From assembly GCA_001800515.1 (NCBI GenBank), contig MGVN01000202.1:13293-25844 (forward strand): 12,552 nt of DNA. The letters run 5' to 3'. Shown one piece after another: positions 1 through 7,485 of this stretch. Under the pieces are notes generated by a model that was given only the letters and a program-made list of their open reading frames with translations, was not told the DNA's origin and did no database searches. The DNA is from Elusimicrobia bacterium RIFOXYB2_FULL_49_7. GTDB taxonomy: Bacteria > Fibrobacterota > OXYB2-FULL-49-7. Numbering within the stretch: position 1 is the stretch's first letter; each line of letters begins with the position of its first letter. The position numbers were made by a program, and so were the translations under genes.

Positions 1-1
1 G

Positions 2-1552
2 AATGAACGAAAAATCCGAGAAGCCATGCAGACCGCAAAAGCCGGAAAAGCGGATCTGTTGCTCTTTCCTGAATTGTCCGTGTGCGGTTATCCGCCGGAA
101 GATTTGTTGTATAGCGAGGCTTTTCTCAAGGCGTGCGAAGCCGTGGTTGCTCGTTTAGCCAAACTCTCTGGGCCTGTCCTGACCCTGCTTGGAACCCCCT
201 TTCGCGAAAAAGGGGTGCTTGGCAATTGTGCGGTTGCCTTGCAATACGGTAAAATACGGGCGATTTATCACAAAAACAGACTGCCTAATTATTCGGTATT
301 TGATGAAAAACGATACTTTACAGCAGGGACAAAGCCGCTTATTCTCAAACAGGGGAATAAGCGGATAGGGGTCACCATTTGCGAAGACATGTGGGACAAA
401 AAGGGTCCTCTTGAAGCTTTAGGCAAAAAGGGAGTGGACCTGATTGTCAATTTATCGGCATCCCCCTATCACCGGGGCAAGATACAGGAAAGAGAAAAAC
501 TGCTGGTTCAATTTGCAAAGCAGTATCATATTGCAGCCGCCTATTGCAATTTAGTCGGTGGTCAGGATGAATTGGTTTTTGATGGCGGCAGTTTTGTGGT
601 GAATCATCATGGACGGGTGATAGCCCGGTCTCCACAATTTCAGGAAGATAGGCTCTCCGTTAATTTGTCCGATTCGAAGAAGCCTTCTCCGTCACCCTAT
701 TTGAATCAAGTCGAAGAAGTATATCAGGCGCTTATTCTGGGTATTCAGGATTATGCCTTCAAAAATGGTTTTAAAAAAGCGCTATTAGGTCTGTCCGGGG
801 GCATTGATTCTGCCCTGGTGGCGGTCCTGGCTGCCGAGGCCTTGGGCAAGGAGAATGTTCTTGGTATTACGCTTCCGACCCGGTATTCGTCAGTGGGGAC
901 AAAAGGCGATGCCAAGAGACTGGCTGATCGTATTGGTATGCCTTTTCGTGAGATTGCCATTCAAGGGCTGTTTGAACAGTATAAAAAGCTTTTAACGGTT
1001 GATTTTAGAGGTCTTTCGGAAGGATTGGCCGAAGAGAATCTGCAGGCGCGTATCCGAGCCAATCTGCTCATGGCCTATTCGAACAAGTTTAACATGCTCT
1101 TATTGTCAACCGGGAACAAATCCGAAGCCTCTGTAGGATATTGTACCCTTTATGGTGACATGGCAGGTGGGTTTTCTCCAATCAAAGACCTTCCCAAGGC
1201 GTTGGTGTATGAATTGTCCCATTACTGTAACCGTATGTTCGGTTTTGACATTATTCCCAAGTCCGTTATCCGGCGTCCGCCGACAGCCGAACTGCGACCC
1301 AACCAGAAGGATTCGGATTCCTTACCGGCCTATCATGAACTGGATGCCATTCTTCAACTTCATGTGGAAGCCAATCTGGATGCCGACGCTATTTGTAAAA
1401 AAGGCTTCAATAAAAGCGTGGTGGCCGATGTGTTGCGCAAAGTCAAAATCAGCGAATATAAACGGCGTCAATCCGCACCGGGAATCAAAATAACCCCCCT
1501 GGCGTTCGGTAAAGACCGCCGTATGCCTATTACCAATCAGTTTGACCGTTGA
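2..1552 (+). CDS. nadE: Glutamine-dependent NAD+ synthetase, 5' end cut by window edge
   Basis: This enzyme makes NAD+ from deamido-NAD+, ATP and ammonia released from glutamine, the last step of NAD synthesis in the cytoplasm. The reading frame is open to the left edge, and the residues before the first Met (NERKIREA) fit the family, so the Met at 26 is internal and roughly 20 N-terminal residues are missing. Counting from that Met, the N-terminal nitrilase-like glutaminase domain shows the catalytic triad: Glu in FPELS (residue 16), Lys in YHKNRLPN (83) and Cys in TICEDMWD (119). The C-terminal synthetase domain begins near 230. It has the ATP pyrophosphatase P-loop SGGIDS (257-262) and, further on, STGNKSE and LYGDMAGGFSPIKD. 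The two-domain form indicates glutamine rather than free ammonia as nitrogen donor. The TGA stop overlaps the next gene's TTG start. The assignment is secure. Confidence 0.96.
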   Translation, partial: NERKIREAMQTAKAGKADLLLFPELSVCGYPPEDLLYSEAFLKACEAVVARLAKLSGPVLTLLGTPFREKGVLGNCAVALQYGKIRAIYHKNRLPNYSVFDEKRYFTAGTKPLILKQGNKRIGVTICEDMWDKKGPLEALGKKGVDLIVNLSASPYHRGKIQEREKLLVQFAKQYHIAAAYCNLVGGQDELVFDGGSFVVNHHGRVIARSPQFQEDRLSVNLSDSKKPSPSPYLNQVEEVYQALILGIQDYAFKNGFKKALLGLSGGIDSALVAVLAAEALGKENVLGITLPTRYSSVGTKGDAKRLADRIGMPFREIAIQGLFEQYKKLLTVDFRGLSEGLAEENLQARIRANLLMAYSNKFNMLLLSTGNKSEASVGYCTLYGDMAGGFSPIKDLPKALVYELSHYCNRMFGFDIIPKSVIRRPPTAELRPNQKDSDSLPAYHELDAILQLHVEANLDADAICKKGFNKSVVADVLRKVKISEYKRRQSAPGIKITPLAFGKDRRMPITNQFDR

Positions 1553-2778
1553 AAATACTCTTAGTCAATCCTTGGATTGTTGATTTTAAGGCCTATGATG
1601 AGTGGATGCGTCCTTTCCCATTTTATCGTTTTTTGGAACGATTCAGGAATAATCATGACATCAAGCTGATTGATTGTCTGGGCAGCCATGTCCGAAAAAA
1701 GAAGTTTCATACCGGTGATTTTGAGAGTGTTGAACTGGAACCCCCTGCTTTTTTTTCAAGAATTCCCAGAAAATACAAGCGATATGGTATTTCTTTGGAT
1801 GAATTTCGACAAGCGCTGACTCTTTTTGGCAAACCGGATATCGTTTTTATCACGTCCCTCATGACTTACTGGTACTCGGGGGTGGCCTTGGCTGTGCAGG
1901 AGATCCGACAAGCTTATCCTGAAACGTTCATTAAGCTGGGTGGCATTTATCCTACGCTCCTGCCCGACCATGCCCGCCAATGGGCGTCGCTTGGGATGAG
2001 TCTTGATGCCGAGGTGACAGGAGGAAGTCGCGAACCCACCTTTTTGACCGTACCCGAAATGAAAGAGGTTTTGCCTCTTCGGGTCATTAAAGGATGTCCG
2101 GATCGCTGTCCCTATTGCGCTACGAGTAAAGTTAATCCCGGTGCCGTGGCGGTTGAATCCGTTGCGGAAAATATAGGCCGAATCGATTGTTTTGTACGAA
2201 GCGGAGGGGAAGAGGTGGTTTTTTATGACGATGCACCCCTTTACCGGTTTGAATCCGGGTTAGCCCCATTATTGCACCATATTCTTTCCTTAAAGCGAAC
2301 GCTGAACCTCCATTTTGCAAACGGGATGCATGCGCGCATGATAAACGAAGAGGTGGCAGGGCTTCTTTTTTCCGCAGGCGTAAAGACCCTTCGCCTCGGT
2401 TTTGAACGGTCTTGTGGAGAACGAAAAGTGGGAGCAGAGGATTTGGTCAAAGCAGCATGCTGTTTGAAAAAGGCGGGCTTTTCTCCACGGGAAACAGGTG
2501 CGTATCTAATGCTGTCACCTGGCGATAGGCTTGATCGGGTCAGGCAAGATGCCCGGTTAATTCATGAAGTGGGTCTTAAAATATTTGTAAACCAATTCGC
2601 GCCCATTCCGGGCAGCGTTCGTTATGAGGAGATTGTGCAACACCAACCGGAAATTGCCCAAGAGCCGCTGTTGCAGAATGATTTAACCTATCTATACACG
2701 CATGGCGGGTTTGATTGGGATACGGTGTGGGAATTCAAGCATCAGGTGCAGGAGTTGAATAAGAAGCTGCTGGTTTGA
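1549..2778 (+). CDS. Radical SAM protein with B12-binding-like N-terminal region, function unknown
   Basis: A protein of 409 residues whose reaction I cannot name. A CX3CX2C cluster motif at C183, C187 and C190 (KGCPDRCPYCATSK) would hold the 4Fe-4S cluster that cleaves S-adenosylmethionine. The N-terminal half starts MKILLVNPW and carries GGIYPTLLPDHA near 131-142, as in the Rossmann-like 'B12-binding' domain of many radical SAM enzymes. I see no clear DxHxxG cobalamin motif, so cobalamin may not be bound. After the cluster come SGGEEVVFYDDAPLY, resembling the GGE and strand motifs of the barrel, and LRLGFE. Translation most likely starts at TTG 1549, which overlaps the nadE stop as TTGA and suggests translational coupling; no in-frame ATG lies near. 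Neither substrate nor pathway is shown by its neighbours beyond the NAD synthesis link. The family is secure, the role open. Confidence 0.88.
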   Translation: MKILLVNPWIVDFKAYDEWMRPFPFYRFLERFRNNHDIKLIDCLGSHVRKKKFHTGDFESVELEPPAFFSRIPRKYKRYGISLDEFRQALTLFGKPDIVFITSLMTYWYSGVALAVQEIRQAYPETFIKLGGIYPTLLPDHARQWASLGMSLDAEVTGGSREPTFLTVPEMKEVLPLRVIKGCPDRCPYCATSKVNPGAVAVESVAENIGRIDCFVRSGGEEVVFYDDAPLYRFESGLAPLLHHILSLKRTLNLHFANGMHARMINEEVAGLLFSAGVKTLRLGFERSCGERKVGAEDLVKAACCLKKAGFSPRETGAYLMLSPGDRLDRVRQDARLIHEVGLKIFVNQFAPIPGSVRYEEIVQHQPEIAQEPLLQNDLTYLYTHGGFDWDTVWEFKHQVQELNKKLLV

Positions 2779-2844
2779 TGAGAGCCCAATTACCGTGTCA
2801 ACTTGCTTATTTATTGCGTGTTCCTTTGATCGGCCTTAAAATAT

Positions 2845-2874
2845 TTGATAACCCGGAAACCGATAAGTTATCTT
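2845..2874 (+). promoter_or_regulatory. Candidate sigma70-type promoter for tRNA-Ser and SRP RNA
   Basis: TTGATA at 2845-2850 and TATCTT at 2869-2874 are 18 bases apart. They would put a transcription start near 2881, about 20 bases before the tRNA. Each box matches the consensus only in part, and the same stretch holds an inverted repeat. This is an inference from position and base pattern. Confidence 0.35.
2847..2872. repeat. Inverted repeat between the radical SAM gene and tRNA-Ser
   Basis: GATAAC (2847-2852) and GTTATC (2867-2872) are perfect reverse complements. Between them lies a small nested CGG-AAA-CCG hairpin, and a T-rich stretch (2873-2884) follows. It could be a weak intrinsic terminator for nadE and the radical SAM gene, or a protein-binding site over the tRNA promoter; the sequence does not decide. 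The rest of 2779-2901 shows no gene. Confidence 0.35.
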
Positions 2875-2901
2875 ACTTTTCTTTAAAACATTGAATAATA
2901 T

Positions 2902-2991
2902 GGAGAGGTGTCCGAGTTGGTTGAAGGAGCACGACTGGAAATCGTGTAAACCTCTAAAAGGGTTTCGCGGGTTCGAATCCCGCCCTCTCCG
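2902..2991 (+). tRNA. tRNA-Ser (anticodon GGA)
   Basis: A complete serine tRNA reading UCC and UCU codons. The acceptor stem GGAGAGG (2902-2908) pairs with CCTCTCC (2984-2990), with discriminator G at 2991 as usual for serine. The anticodon stem CACGA/TCGTG encloses loop CTGGAAA, placing GGA at 2937-2939. A long variable arm (AAACC paired with GGTTT) marks a class II tRNA. The T arm is GCGGG-TTCGAAT-CCCGC. CCA is not encoded (AAT follows), so it must be added by tRNA nucleotidyltransferase. The SRP RNA begins only 8 bases downstream, so the two are probably cut from one transcript. Confidence 0.97.
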
Positions 2992-2999
2992 AATAAATT

Positions 3000-3095
<96 letters not shown>

Positions 3096-3116
3096 TTATT
3101 TTTACAAGCGTTGCCT

Positions 3117-4757
3117 ATGTCCTACCTTGTTTTAGCCCGAAAATGGCGGCCCCTGACCTTTGATGATCTCATCGGGCAGGCCCATATCGCCCGGACACTC
3201 GCCAAAGCCATTGAGACTAAGCGGGTGGCTCACGCATTTCTTTTCACCGGTACGCGCGGAGTGGGCAAGACCACCACGGCCCGGCTTCTGGCCATGGCCC
3301 TGAATTGTGAAAAAGGACCTACGGCAAAGCCCTGCGGTGTCTGCCATTCCTGCCGGGAGATACAGGGTGGCATCGGCCTGGATGTCATGGAGATCGACGG
3401 TGCCAGCAATCGCGGCATCGACGAAATCCGGGATCTCCGTGAACACATCGCTTATACGCCGGTGGGCGGAAAATCCCGCATCGTCATCATCGATGAAGTC
3501 CACATGCTTACCAAGGAAGCTTTCAACGCCCTTTTGAAGAGTTTGGAGGAACCGCCCCCTAATTTTATCTTCATCTTTGCCACCACGGAACCTCAGAAGG
3601 TGCCGGAAACGATCCTGTCCCGCATTCAACGGTATGATTTCAAGCGCATCTCGCCCGTTGATGTGATGGCCCGTCTGAAATTCATCTGTCTTGAGGAGAA
3701 GATTGCCTTTGATGAGGAGGCGCTTTTGCTGGTGGCACGCAAGGCGAATGGGTCCATGCGTGATGCCTTGACCTTGTTGGATCAGATCATTCCCTTCTGT
3801 ACCGGTCAATTAACCTCTGTCGAAGTCCGCAGCGTGCTGGGACTGGTGGACACGGAAAGTTATCTCACCCTTTTTCAGTCCCTGCTGGCAAAAGACGAAG
3901 GGGCTGTGATGGAACGGGTGGCTGCGGTCTTTGCCGAAGGGTATGACTTGGCCGAATTCTCGGATGGGCTTCAGGAGCATGTGCGCCATCTATTGTTGGC
4001 ACGTTTGCGGAATGCGGATCCTGTGCTGTTTAATCTGCCGGCCGATGCTTTCGATAAATTGCGCGAACAGTCCAAACAATTCCACGAAACCGATTTGTTG
4101 CGTATGCTCGACATCCTGTCCCGTCTGACCTATCGAATCAGCAACAGCACCATGCCCCGTTTTGAGCTGGAGGCGGCCCTGCTGAAACTGGCCCGACTGG
4201 ATGATGCGGTTGAAATCAGCGCCCTTCTTCGGGGAGCAGGACCGGAGCAAAAAAAAAAAAGTGATTTGACTCCGAGTCAAAGGCTCATCCCAAAGCCCCC
4301 GATTTCCGTTTCCCCTCCACCCCAGGAAGAGATGCCCATTGTTACGTTAGGATTATCGGACCTGAAGGTGCGTTGGCGCGACTGCGTCAAAGCCATTACC
4401 ATGGAAAATATGAAGATCGGGACCTATCTCTCGTATTCCGCCGTTCTGGATACGCAGGAGAATGAAATCCGTATCGGCATACCCAGAAATCTTTCCTTTC
4501 AATATCAGCAGATGATGAAGCCCGACAACCAGCGCGTGCTGATTGACTTTTTTAAGCGCCATTGCGGATACGAAGGCCACCTCTCTCTGGAATCCATGGA
4601 TGAGGAAAAGGGGATGCCTGCTTCCGGCGGAAACGGTGTGGCAGCGTCGGGCGTGTCGGCCGGACCGATCCCGCGAACCATGAATATCAATGAGGCGGCA
4701 GAGAAGGAGCCCATTATTGGCACCCTTCTCGATATGTTCAACGGAGAAGTAAAATAA
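3117..4757 (+). CDS. dnaX: DNA polymerase III subunits tau and gamma (clamp loader ATPase)
   Basis: The ATPase of the clamp loader, which opens the beta clamp and places it on primed DNA; the tau form also tethers polymerase cores and helicase. The chosen start, ATG 3117, gives MSYLVLARKWRP, the usual family N-terminus, and 546 residues; a TTG six bases upstream is less likely. No clear Shine-Dalgarno precedes it. Seen in order: Walker A GTRGVGKTT (45-53), zinc cysteines 64, 73, 76 and 79, Walker B IVIIDEVH (122-129) and sensor/arginine-finger segment LSRIQRYDF (167-175), where the common SRC reads SRI. Clamp-loader domains end near 365. A run of 12 A (codons 378-382) follows, then a short linker and a C-terminal polymerase-binding region starting near TLGLSDLKVRW. 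The tau-specific part, about 165 residues, is short compared with E. coli (643 residues in all). The A tract probably yields a gamma form. ybaB follows after 30 bases. Confidence 0.97.
   Translation: MSYLVLARKWRPLTFDDLIGQAHIARTLAKAIETKRVAHAFLFTGTRGVGKTTTARLLAMALNCEKGPTAKPCGVCHSCREIQGGIGLDVMEIDGASNRGIDEIRDLREHIAYTPVGGKSRIVIIDEVHMLTKEAFNALLKSLEEPPPNFIFIFATTEPQKVPETILSRIQRYDFKRISPVDVMARLKFICLEEKIAFDEEALLLVARKANGSMRDALTLLDQIIPFCTGQLTSVEVRSVLGLVDTESYLTLFQSLLAKDEGAVMERVAAVFAEGYDLAEFSDGLQEHVRHLLLARLRNADPVLFNLPADAFDKLREQSKQFHETDLLRMLDILSRLTYRISNSTMPRFELEAALLKLARLDDAVEISALLRGAGPEQKKKSDLTPSQRLIPKPPISVSPPPQEEMPIVTLGLSDLKVRWRDCVKAITMENMKIGTYLSYSAVLDTQENEIRIGIPRNLSFQYQQMMKPDNQRVLIDFFKRHCGYEGHLSLESMDEEKGMPASGGNGVAASGVSAGPIPRTMNINEAAEKEPIIGTLLDMFNGEVK
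4231..4281 (+). other. Probable programmed slippage/frameshift site in dnaX
   Basis: Twelve A in a row (4249-4260) lie in the frame CAA AAA AAA AAA AGT. A -1 shift, or one extra A in the transcript, reads AAG then TGA at 4262-4264, ending after residue 382. A +1 shift, or loss of one A, reads GTG ATT then TGA at 4267-4269, ending after residue 383. Upstream lies the Shine-Dalgarno-like GGGGAG (4231-4236), 12 bases before the tract. Downstream TTTGACT (4265-4271) pairs with AGTCAAA (4275-4281) around loop CCG, 4 bases after the tract. The bases are seen; the function is inferred from dnaX of Thermus (RNA polymerase slippage on an A run) and E. coli (ribosomal -1 shift). Confidence 0.8.
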
Positions 4758-4787
4758 TGAACCATTTCTTTTACAAGTGAGGAAACC

Positions 4788-5102
4788 ATGTCCAAAGGAA
4801 TGAAGGATTTACTCAAACAGGCCCAACGGATGCAGACTGAAATGATGAAAGCGCAGAGTGAGCTTTCGGGTACCGAATTCGAGGGGGTGGCCTCCGGTGG
4901 TCTGGTGACCGTTAAAATGAACGGCCAGATGGAAATGACGGGTATTGCCATCAAAAAAGAGGTGGTGGATCCGGATGATGTGGAAATGCTGGAAGACTTG
5001 ATTATGGCGGCTGTGCGTCAGGCACGTGAAAAGGCATCTGAGGCAAGCAACTCGCGGTTATCGGGGCTGACCGGCGGCATGAAAATACCGGGACTGATGT
5101 AA
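4788..5102 (+). CDS. ybaB: YbaB/EbfC family nucleoid-associated protein
   Basis: A small DNA-binding protein of 104 residues that coats or bridges DNA as a dimer in the nucleoid. The family mark is clear: N-terminal helix MKDLLKQAQRMQTEMMKAQ, then EFEGVASGGLVTVKMNGQ (the strand that pairs in the dimer), then IKKEVVDPDDVEMLEDLI and a final helix rich in Ala and Arg. The C-terminus is a Gly/Met-rich tail ending KIPGLM, typical of the family. A GTGAGGA Shine-Dalgarno stands 4-5 bases before ATG 4788. Its stop TAA shares one base with the recR ATG, so the two are translationally coupled. Position between dnaX and recR is widely conserved in bacteria. Confidence 0.95.
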   Translation: MSKGMKDLLKQAQRMQTEMMKAQSELSGTEFEGVASGGLVTVKMNGQMEMTGIAIKKEVVDPDDVEMLEDLIMAAVRQAREKASEASNSRLSGLTGGMKIPGLM

Positions 5103-5698
5103 TGGAACAGGTCGCCGCCCCGCTCCAGGAACTTTTCGACGAGTTGGCTAAATTGCCCAGCATCGGCAGGAAGAGCGCCCAGCGGCTGGCCTATCATATT
5201 CTCCGATTGCCGGTGGAGGAGACCGTACGCCTATCGGATGCCATTCGCATTGCACGCGAAAAGATACGCGAGTGTTCGGTCTGCTTCAATTACACGGAAA
5301 CCGAACGATGCCTGATCTGCAACAGTCACTATCGCAATAACCGTCAGATTTGTGTGGTGGAAAAGCCGTCGGATATCTTTGCCATCGAGCGGAGCGGTTT
5401 TTATAAAGGGCTCTATCATGTGCTGGGCGGTGCCTTGTCGCCCATTGACGGCATGACCCCCGATAAGCTGAAAGTGCGCGAACTGCTTGCCCGGGTCAGC
5501 GGACCGGAGATGGAGGTCATTCTGTCGACCAGTACCGGAACGGAAGGGGATCATACCGCCTTTTATTTGGCCAAGCTGCTTCGGGAAAAAGGGGCTAAGG
5601 TCACCCGGCTGGCACGCGGACTGCCGGTAGGGTCTGAGCTGGAATATCTGGATGAGATTACGTTACTAAAGGCAATGGAAGATCGGGTCAGTTTTTAA
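5102..5698 (+). CDS. recR: Recombination mediator protein RecR
   Basis: RecR works with RecO (and RecF) to load RecA onto SSB-coated single-stranded DNA at gaps. At 198 residues it is the normal family length. In order: a helix-hairpin-helix around LAKLPSIGRKSAQRLAYHIL (16-35), a four-cysteine zinc motif CSVCFNYTETERCLIC (59-74), and a Toprim domain beginning ICVVEKPSDIFAIE and running through GALSPIDGMTPDKL. The C-terminus carries TRLARGLPVGSELEYLDEITL, the usual end of the family. Its ATG overlaps the ybaB TAA by one base, and pgpA follows 18 bases on. No conserved residue appears lost. Confidence 0.97.
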   Translation: MEQVAAPLQELFDELAKLPSIGRKSAQRLAYHILRLPVEETVRLSDAIRIAREKIRECSVCFNYTETERCLICNSHYRNNRQICVVEKPSDIFAIERSGFYKGLYHVLGGALSPIDGMTPDKLKVRELLARVSGPEMEVILSTSTGTEGDHTAFYLAKLLREKGAKVTRLARGLPVGSELEYLDEITLLKAMEDRVSF

Positions 5699-5716
5699 TT
5701 TTGAGGTGAGCAACCC

Positions 5717-6199
5717 GTGATTAAATCATTTTACCGGATAGTCGGCACATTTTTTTATTCAGGCCGTTTTCCTTTTGCGCCGGGCACGGCCGGCTCCTTG
5801 GCCGCACTGCTGTTGTTATGGTTGGCTGCGCATTTCCTGGCGCCGGCCTCCTTTTCGCTTTTGCAATCAGCGGGACTTCTGCTCATGGTGTTAGTCGGGA
5901 TACCGGCCGCCTCTTTTCTGGAGCAGGAGGCTTTGGAAAAGGACCCTTCCTGCGCGGTCATTGACGAAGCTGCGGGCCAGTGGCTTGCATTTTTATTTAT
6001 TCCTTCCAATCTCATTACCGGTCCATTTTGGATTCCATTGGCCGGATTTTTCCTGTTTCGTTTTTTCGATATTGCCAAGGTGTGGCCCGCGAATATTGCT
6101 GAACGACTTCCCGGCGGGGTCGGCATCATGGCGGATGACCTCATTGCCGGCTTGTATGCTTGTATCATTCTAAATCTACTTGTCCACATTATCTTATGA
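5717..6199 (+). CDS. pgpA: Phosphatidylglycerophosphatase A
   Basis: An inner-membrane phosphatase that removes phosphate from phosphatidylglycerophosphate to give phosphatidylglycerol. The 160-residue protein shows the family pattern: GRFPFAPGTAGSLAA (16-30), VIDEAAGQWLAF (81-92), FRFFDIAKVWPANIAER (114-130) and GGVGIMADDLIAGLYA (133-148), whose acidic residues are the expected metal and catalytic sites. Hydrophobic stretches at about 26-42, 50-66, 86-113 and 141-160 fit four membrane helices. The start is GTG 5717, chosen for the TGAGGTGAG Shine-Dalgarno (5702-5710) and because the protein then begins just before the conserved motif. Its TGA overlaps the cinA ATG as ATGA. The call is secure from motifs. 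Confidence 0.94.
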   Translation: MIKSFYRIVGTFFYSGRFPFAPGTAGSLAALLLLWLAAHFLAPASFSLLQSAGLLLMVLVGIPAASFLEQEALEKDPSCAVIDEAAGQWLAFLFIPSNLITGPFWIPLAGFFLFRFFDIAKVWPANIAERLPGGVGIMADDLIAGLYACIILNLLVHIIL

Positions 6200-7404
6200 C
6201 AGAACCTACCTGTTCGTTGATAACAGTCGGCAATGAACTCCTGTTCGGAGAAACCGTGGACACCAATTCCGCCTATATCGGCCAAGTGTTGACCGAAAAA
6301 GGTGTACGCGTCATGGAACGGCTTTCTGTGCCTGATGAATTGCCGGCTATTATCCGTGCCGTGAAAAGTGTTCGTTCCGACATTCTCCTGATCACCGGTG
6401 GTTTGGGACCCACGGTGGATGATTTGACGCGGGAGGCGCTTGCCGCTGCTTTTGGAAAGAAGCTGAAAGCGGATGCGCATCAGCACAAACGGCTCATCGC
6501 GACCTTTAAACGATTCAAACGGCCCATGGCTGCCTGCAATTTCAATCAGGCCCAGGTGCCGGAGGGTTTTCAAGCTATTGACAACCCTTATGGTACGGCC
6601 CCCGCTCTTTTTTATGCGAAAAGATTTTTATTTGCTCTGCCCGGCGTACCGCACGAAATGAAAGGGTTGATGCAAAAAGTGGTCCTGCCGGCCATTCGAA
6701 AACGATTCAAGTCCAAACCGATTCATCATGTGGAGATCAAAACCTCCGGCATTGGAGAATCAACACTTCAGGAAAAGCTGAAGGATTTTAAATGGCCAAA
6801 AGATATTACCCTGGCTTTCTTACCGGAAATAAGCGGCGTTATTGTCCGTCTTTCCGGTTCGGATAAGCGGCTGCTTGCAACATGGGAAAAGAAGGTAAGA
6901 TCGGTTGCAGGCTCATTTGTTTTTGGACGAATAGGGGAGACCCTGGAAAGTGTGGTTGCCTCATTACTTTTACAGAACAAAGTGACCTTGGCGGTTGCAG
7001 AATCCTGTACCGGCGGACGAATAGGTTCTAAGCTTACCTCTCTTGCCGGAAGTTCCGGCTTTTTCCTGGGTGGCGTTATTGCCTACAGTAATGGTTTGAA
7101 AAAGAATATGCTTGCCGTATCCGACAGGATTATCAAGGAATTTGGAGCGGTCAGCGAGGCGTGTGCTTGTGCTATGGCCAAAGGGATTCGACAGCAAACA
7201 GGAGCGGATATCGGGTTGTCCATCACCGGTATAGCGGGCCCGAACGGCGGAACGGTTGACAAACCGGTCGGAACAGTCTGGATTGGACTGTCGGATAAAA
7301 AGGGAGAGCGAGCTGATTCCTTTTTCTTTTTCGGCAATCGTAACCAGATTCAGGAGCGGGCCGCTGTTGCAGGTTTGAATCAGCTTCGCCTGTCAATTTC
7401 TTAA
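6196..7404 (+). CDS. cinA: CinA: nicotinamide-nucleotide amidase / ADP-ribose pyrophosphatase-like protein
   Basis: CinA recycles pyridine nucleotides: the C-terminal domain deamidates NMN to nicotinate mononucleotide, and the N-terminal COG1058 domain has pyrophosphatase activity in characterised members. Starting at ATG 6196, which overlaps the pgpA stop, gives 402 residues beginning MTEPTCSLITVGNELLFGE, the usual N-terminus. An in-frame ATG at 6160 would only add 12 residues lying over pgpA. The N-terminal domain shows TGGLGPTVDDLTREA. The C-terminal domain starts near 255 with AVAESCTGG (266-274, catalytic Ser270), GVIAYSNGLKK, GAVSE and SITGIAGPNGG. Both domains are complete. nadE lies in the same window, so two NAD-pathway genes are within 5 kb, though separated by other genes. 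This is the last gene of the dnaX run; I see no clear terminator in 7405-7440. Confidence 0.95.
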   Translation: MTEPTCSLITVGNELLFGETVDTNSAYIGQVLTEKGVRVMERLSVPDELPAIIRAVKSVRSDILLITGGLGPTVDDLTREALAAAFGKKLKADAHQHKRLIATFKRFKRPMAACNFNQAQVPEGFQAIDNPYGTAPALFYAKRFLFALPGVPHEMKGLMQKVVLPAIRKRFKSKPIHHVEIKTSGIGESTLQEKLKDFKWPKDITLAFLPEISGVIVRLSGSDKRLLATWEKKVRSVAGSFVFGRIGETLESVVASLLLQNKVTLAVAESCTGGRIGSKLTSLAGSSGFFLGGVIAYSNGLKKNMLAVSDRIIKEFGAVSEACACAMAKGIRQQTGADIGLSITGIAGPNGGTVDKPVGTVWIGLSDKKGERADSFFFFGNRNQIQERAAVAGLNQLRLSIS

Positions 7405-7440
7405 AAATACTTTTCTTTCTTGCTATTTCTTGATCAGCGC

Positions 7441-7470
7441 TTGACTTTCATAATTCCGTATTTGTAGATT
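7441..7470 (+). promoter_or_regulatory. Candidate promoter of the tetR-efflux operon
   Basis: TTGACT (7441-7446) matches the -35 consensus in five of six bases. TAGATT (7465-7470), 18 bases on, is a fair -10 box. The start point would fall near 7477, just before the palindrome at 7486-7499. No other good pair is seen in the 100-base gap between cinA and tetR. Confidence 0.5.
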
Positions 7471-7485
7471 CTTTGTCTAATAAAA

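Noticed and set aside
26..28. ATG 26 as the true nadE start
   Set aside because: In-frame codons before it match the family, and a start here would delete the first strand of the glutaminase domain.
1749..1756. Run of eight T in the radical SAM gene as a slippage site
   Set aside because: The run is in frame as Phe-Phe within a normal stretch, with no paired signals as in dnaX and no functional reason for a truncated product.
3618..3626. DnaX SRC motif reading SRI as a sign of a broken clamp loader
   Set aside because: The arginine finger is kept, the cysteine is not needed for catalysis and varies in the family, and all other motifs are intact.
3132..3809. Long minus-strand open frame opposite dnaX (225 codons)
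   Set aside because: No recognisable family, no ribosome site, and it lies wholly over a conserved dnaX region, so it is a shadow of codon bias.
6160..6195. Upstream ATG adding 12 residues to CinA
   Set aside because: The family N-terminus fits ATG 6196, which overlaps the pgpA stop in the usual ATGA manner.
5755..6573. Minus-strand open frame of 272 codons opposite pgpA and cinA
   Set aside because: It spans the join of two certain genes on the other strand and its translation is low in structure and unlike any family I know.
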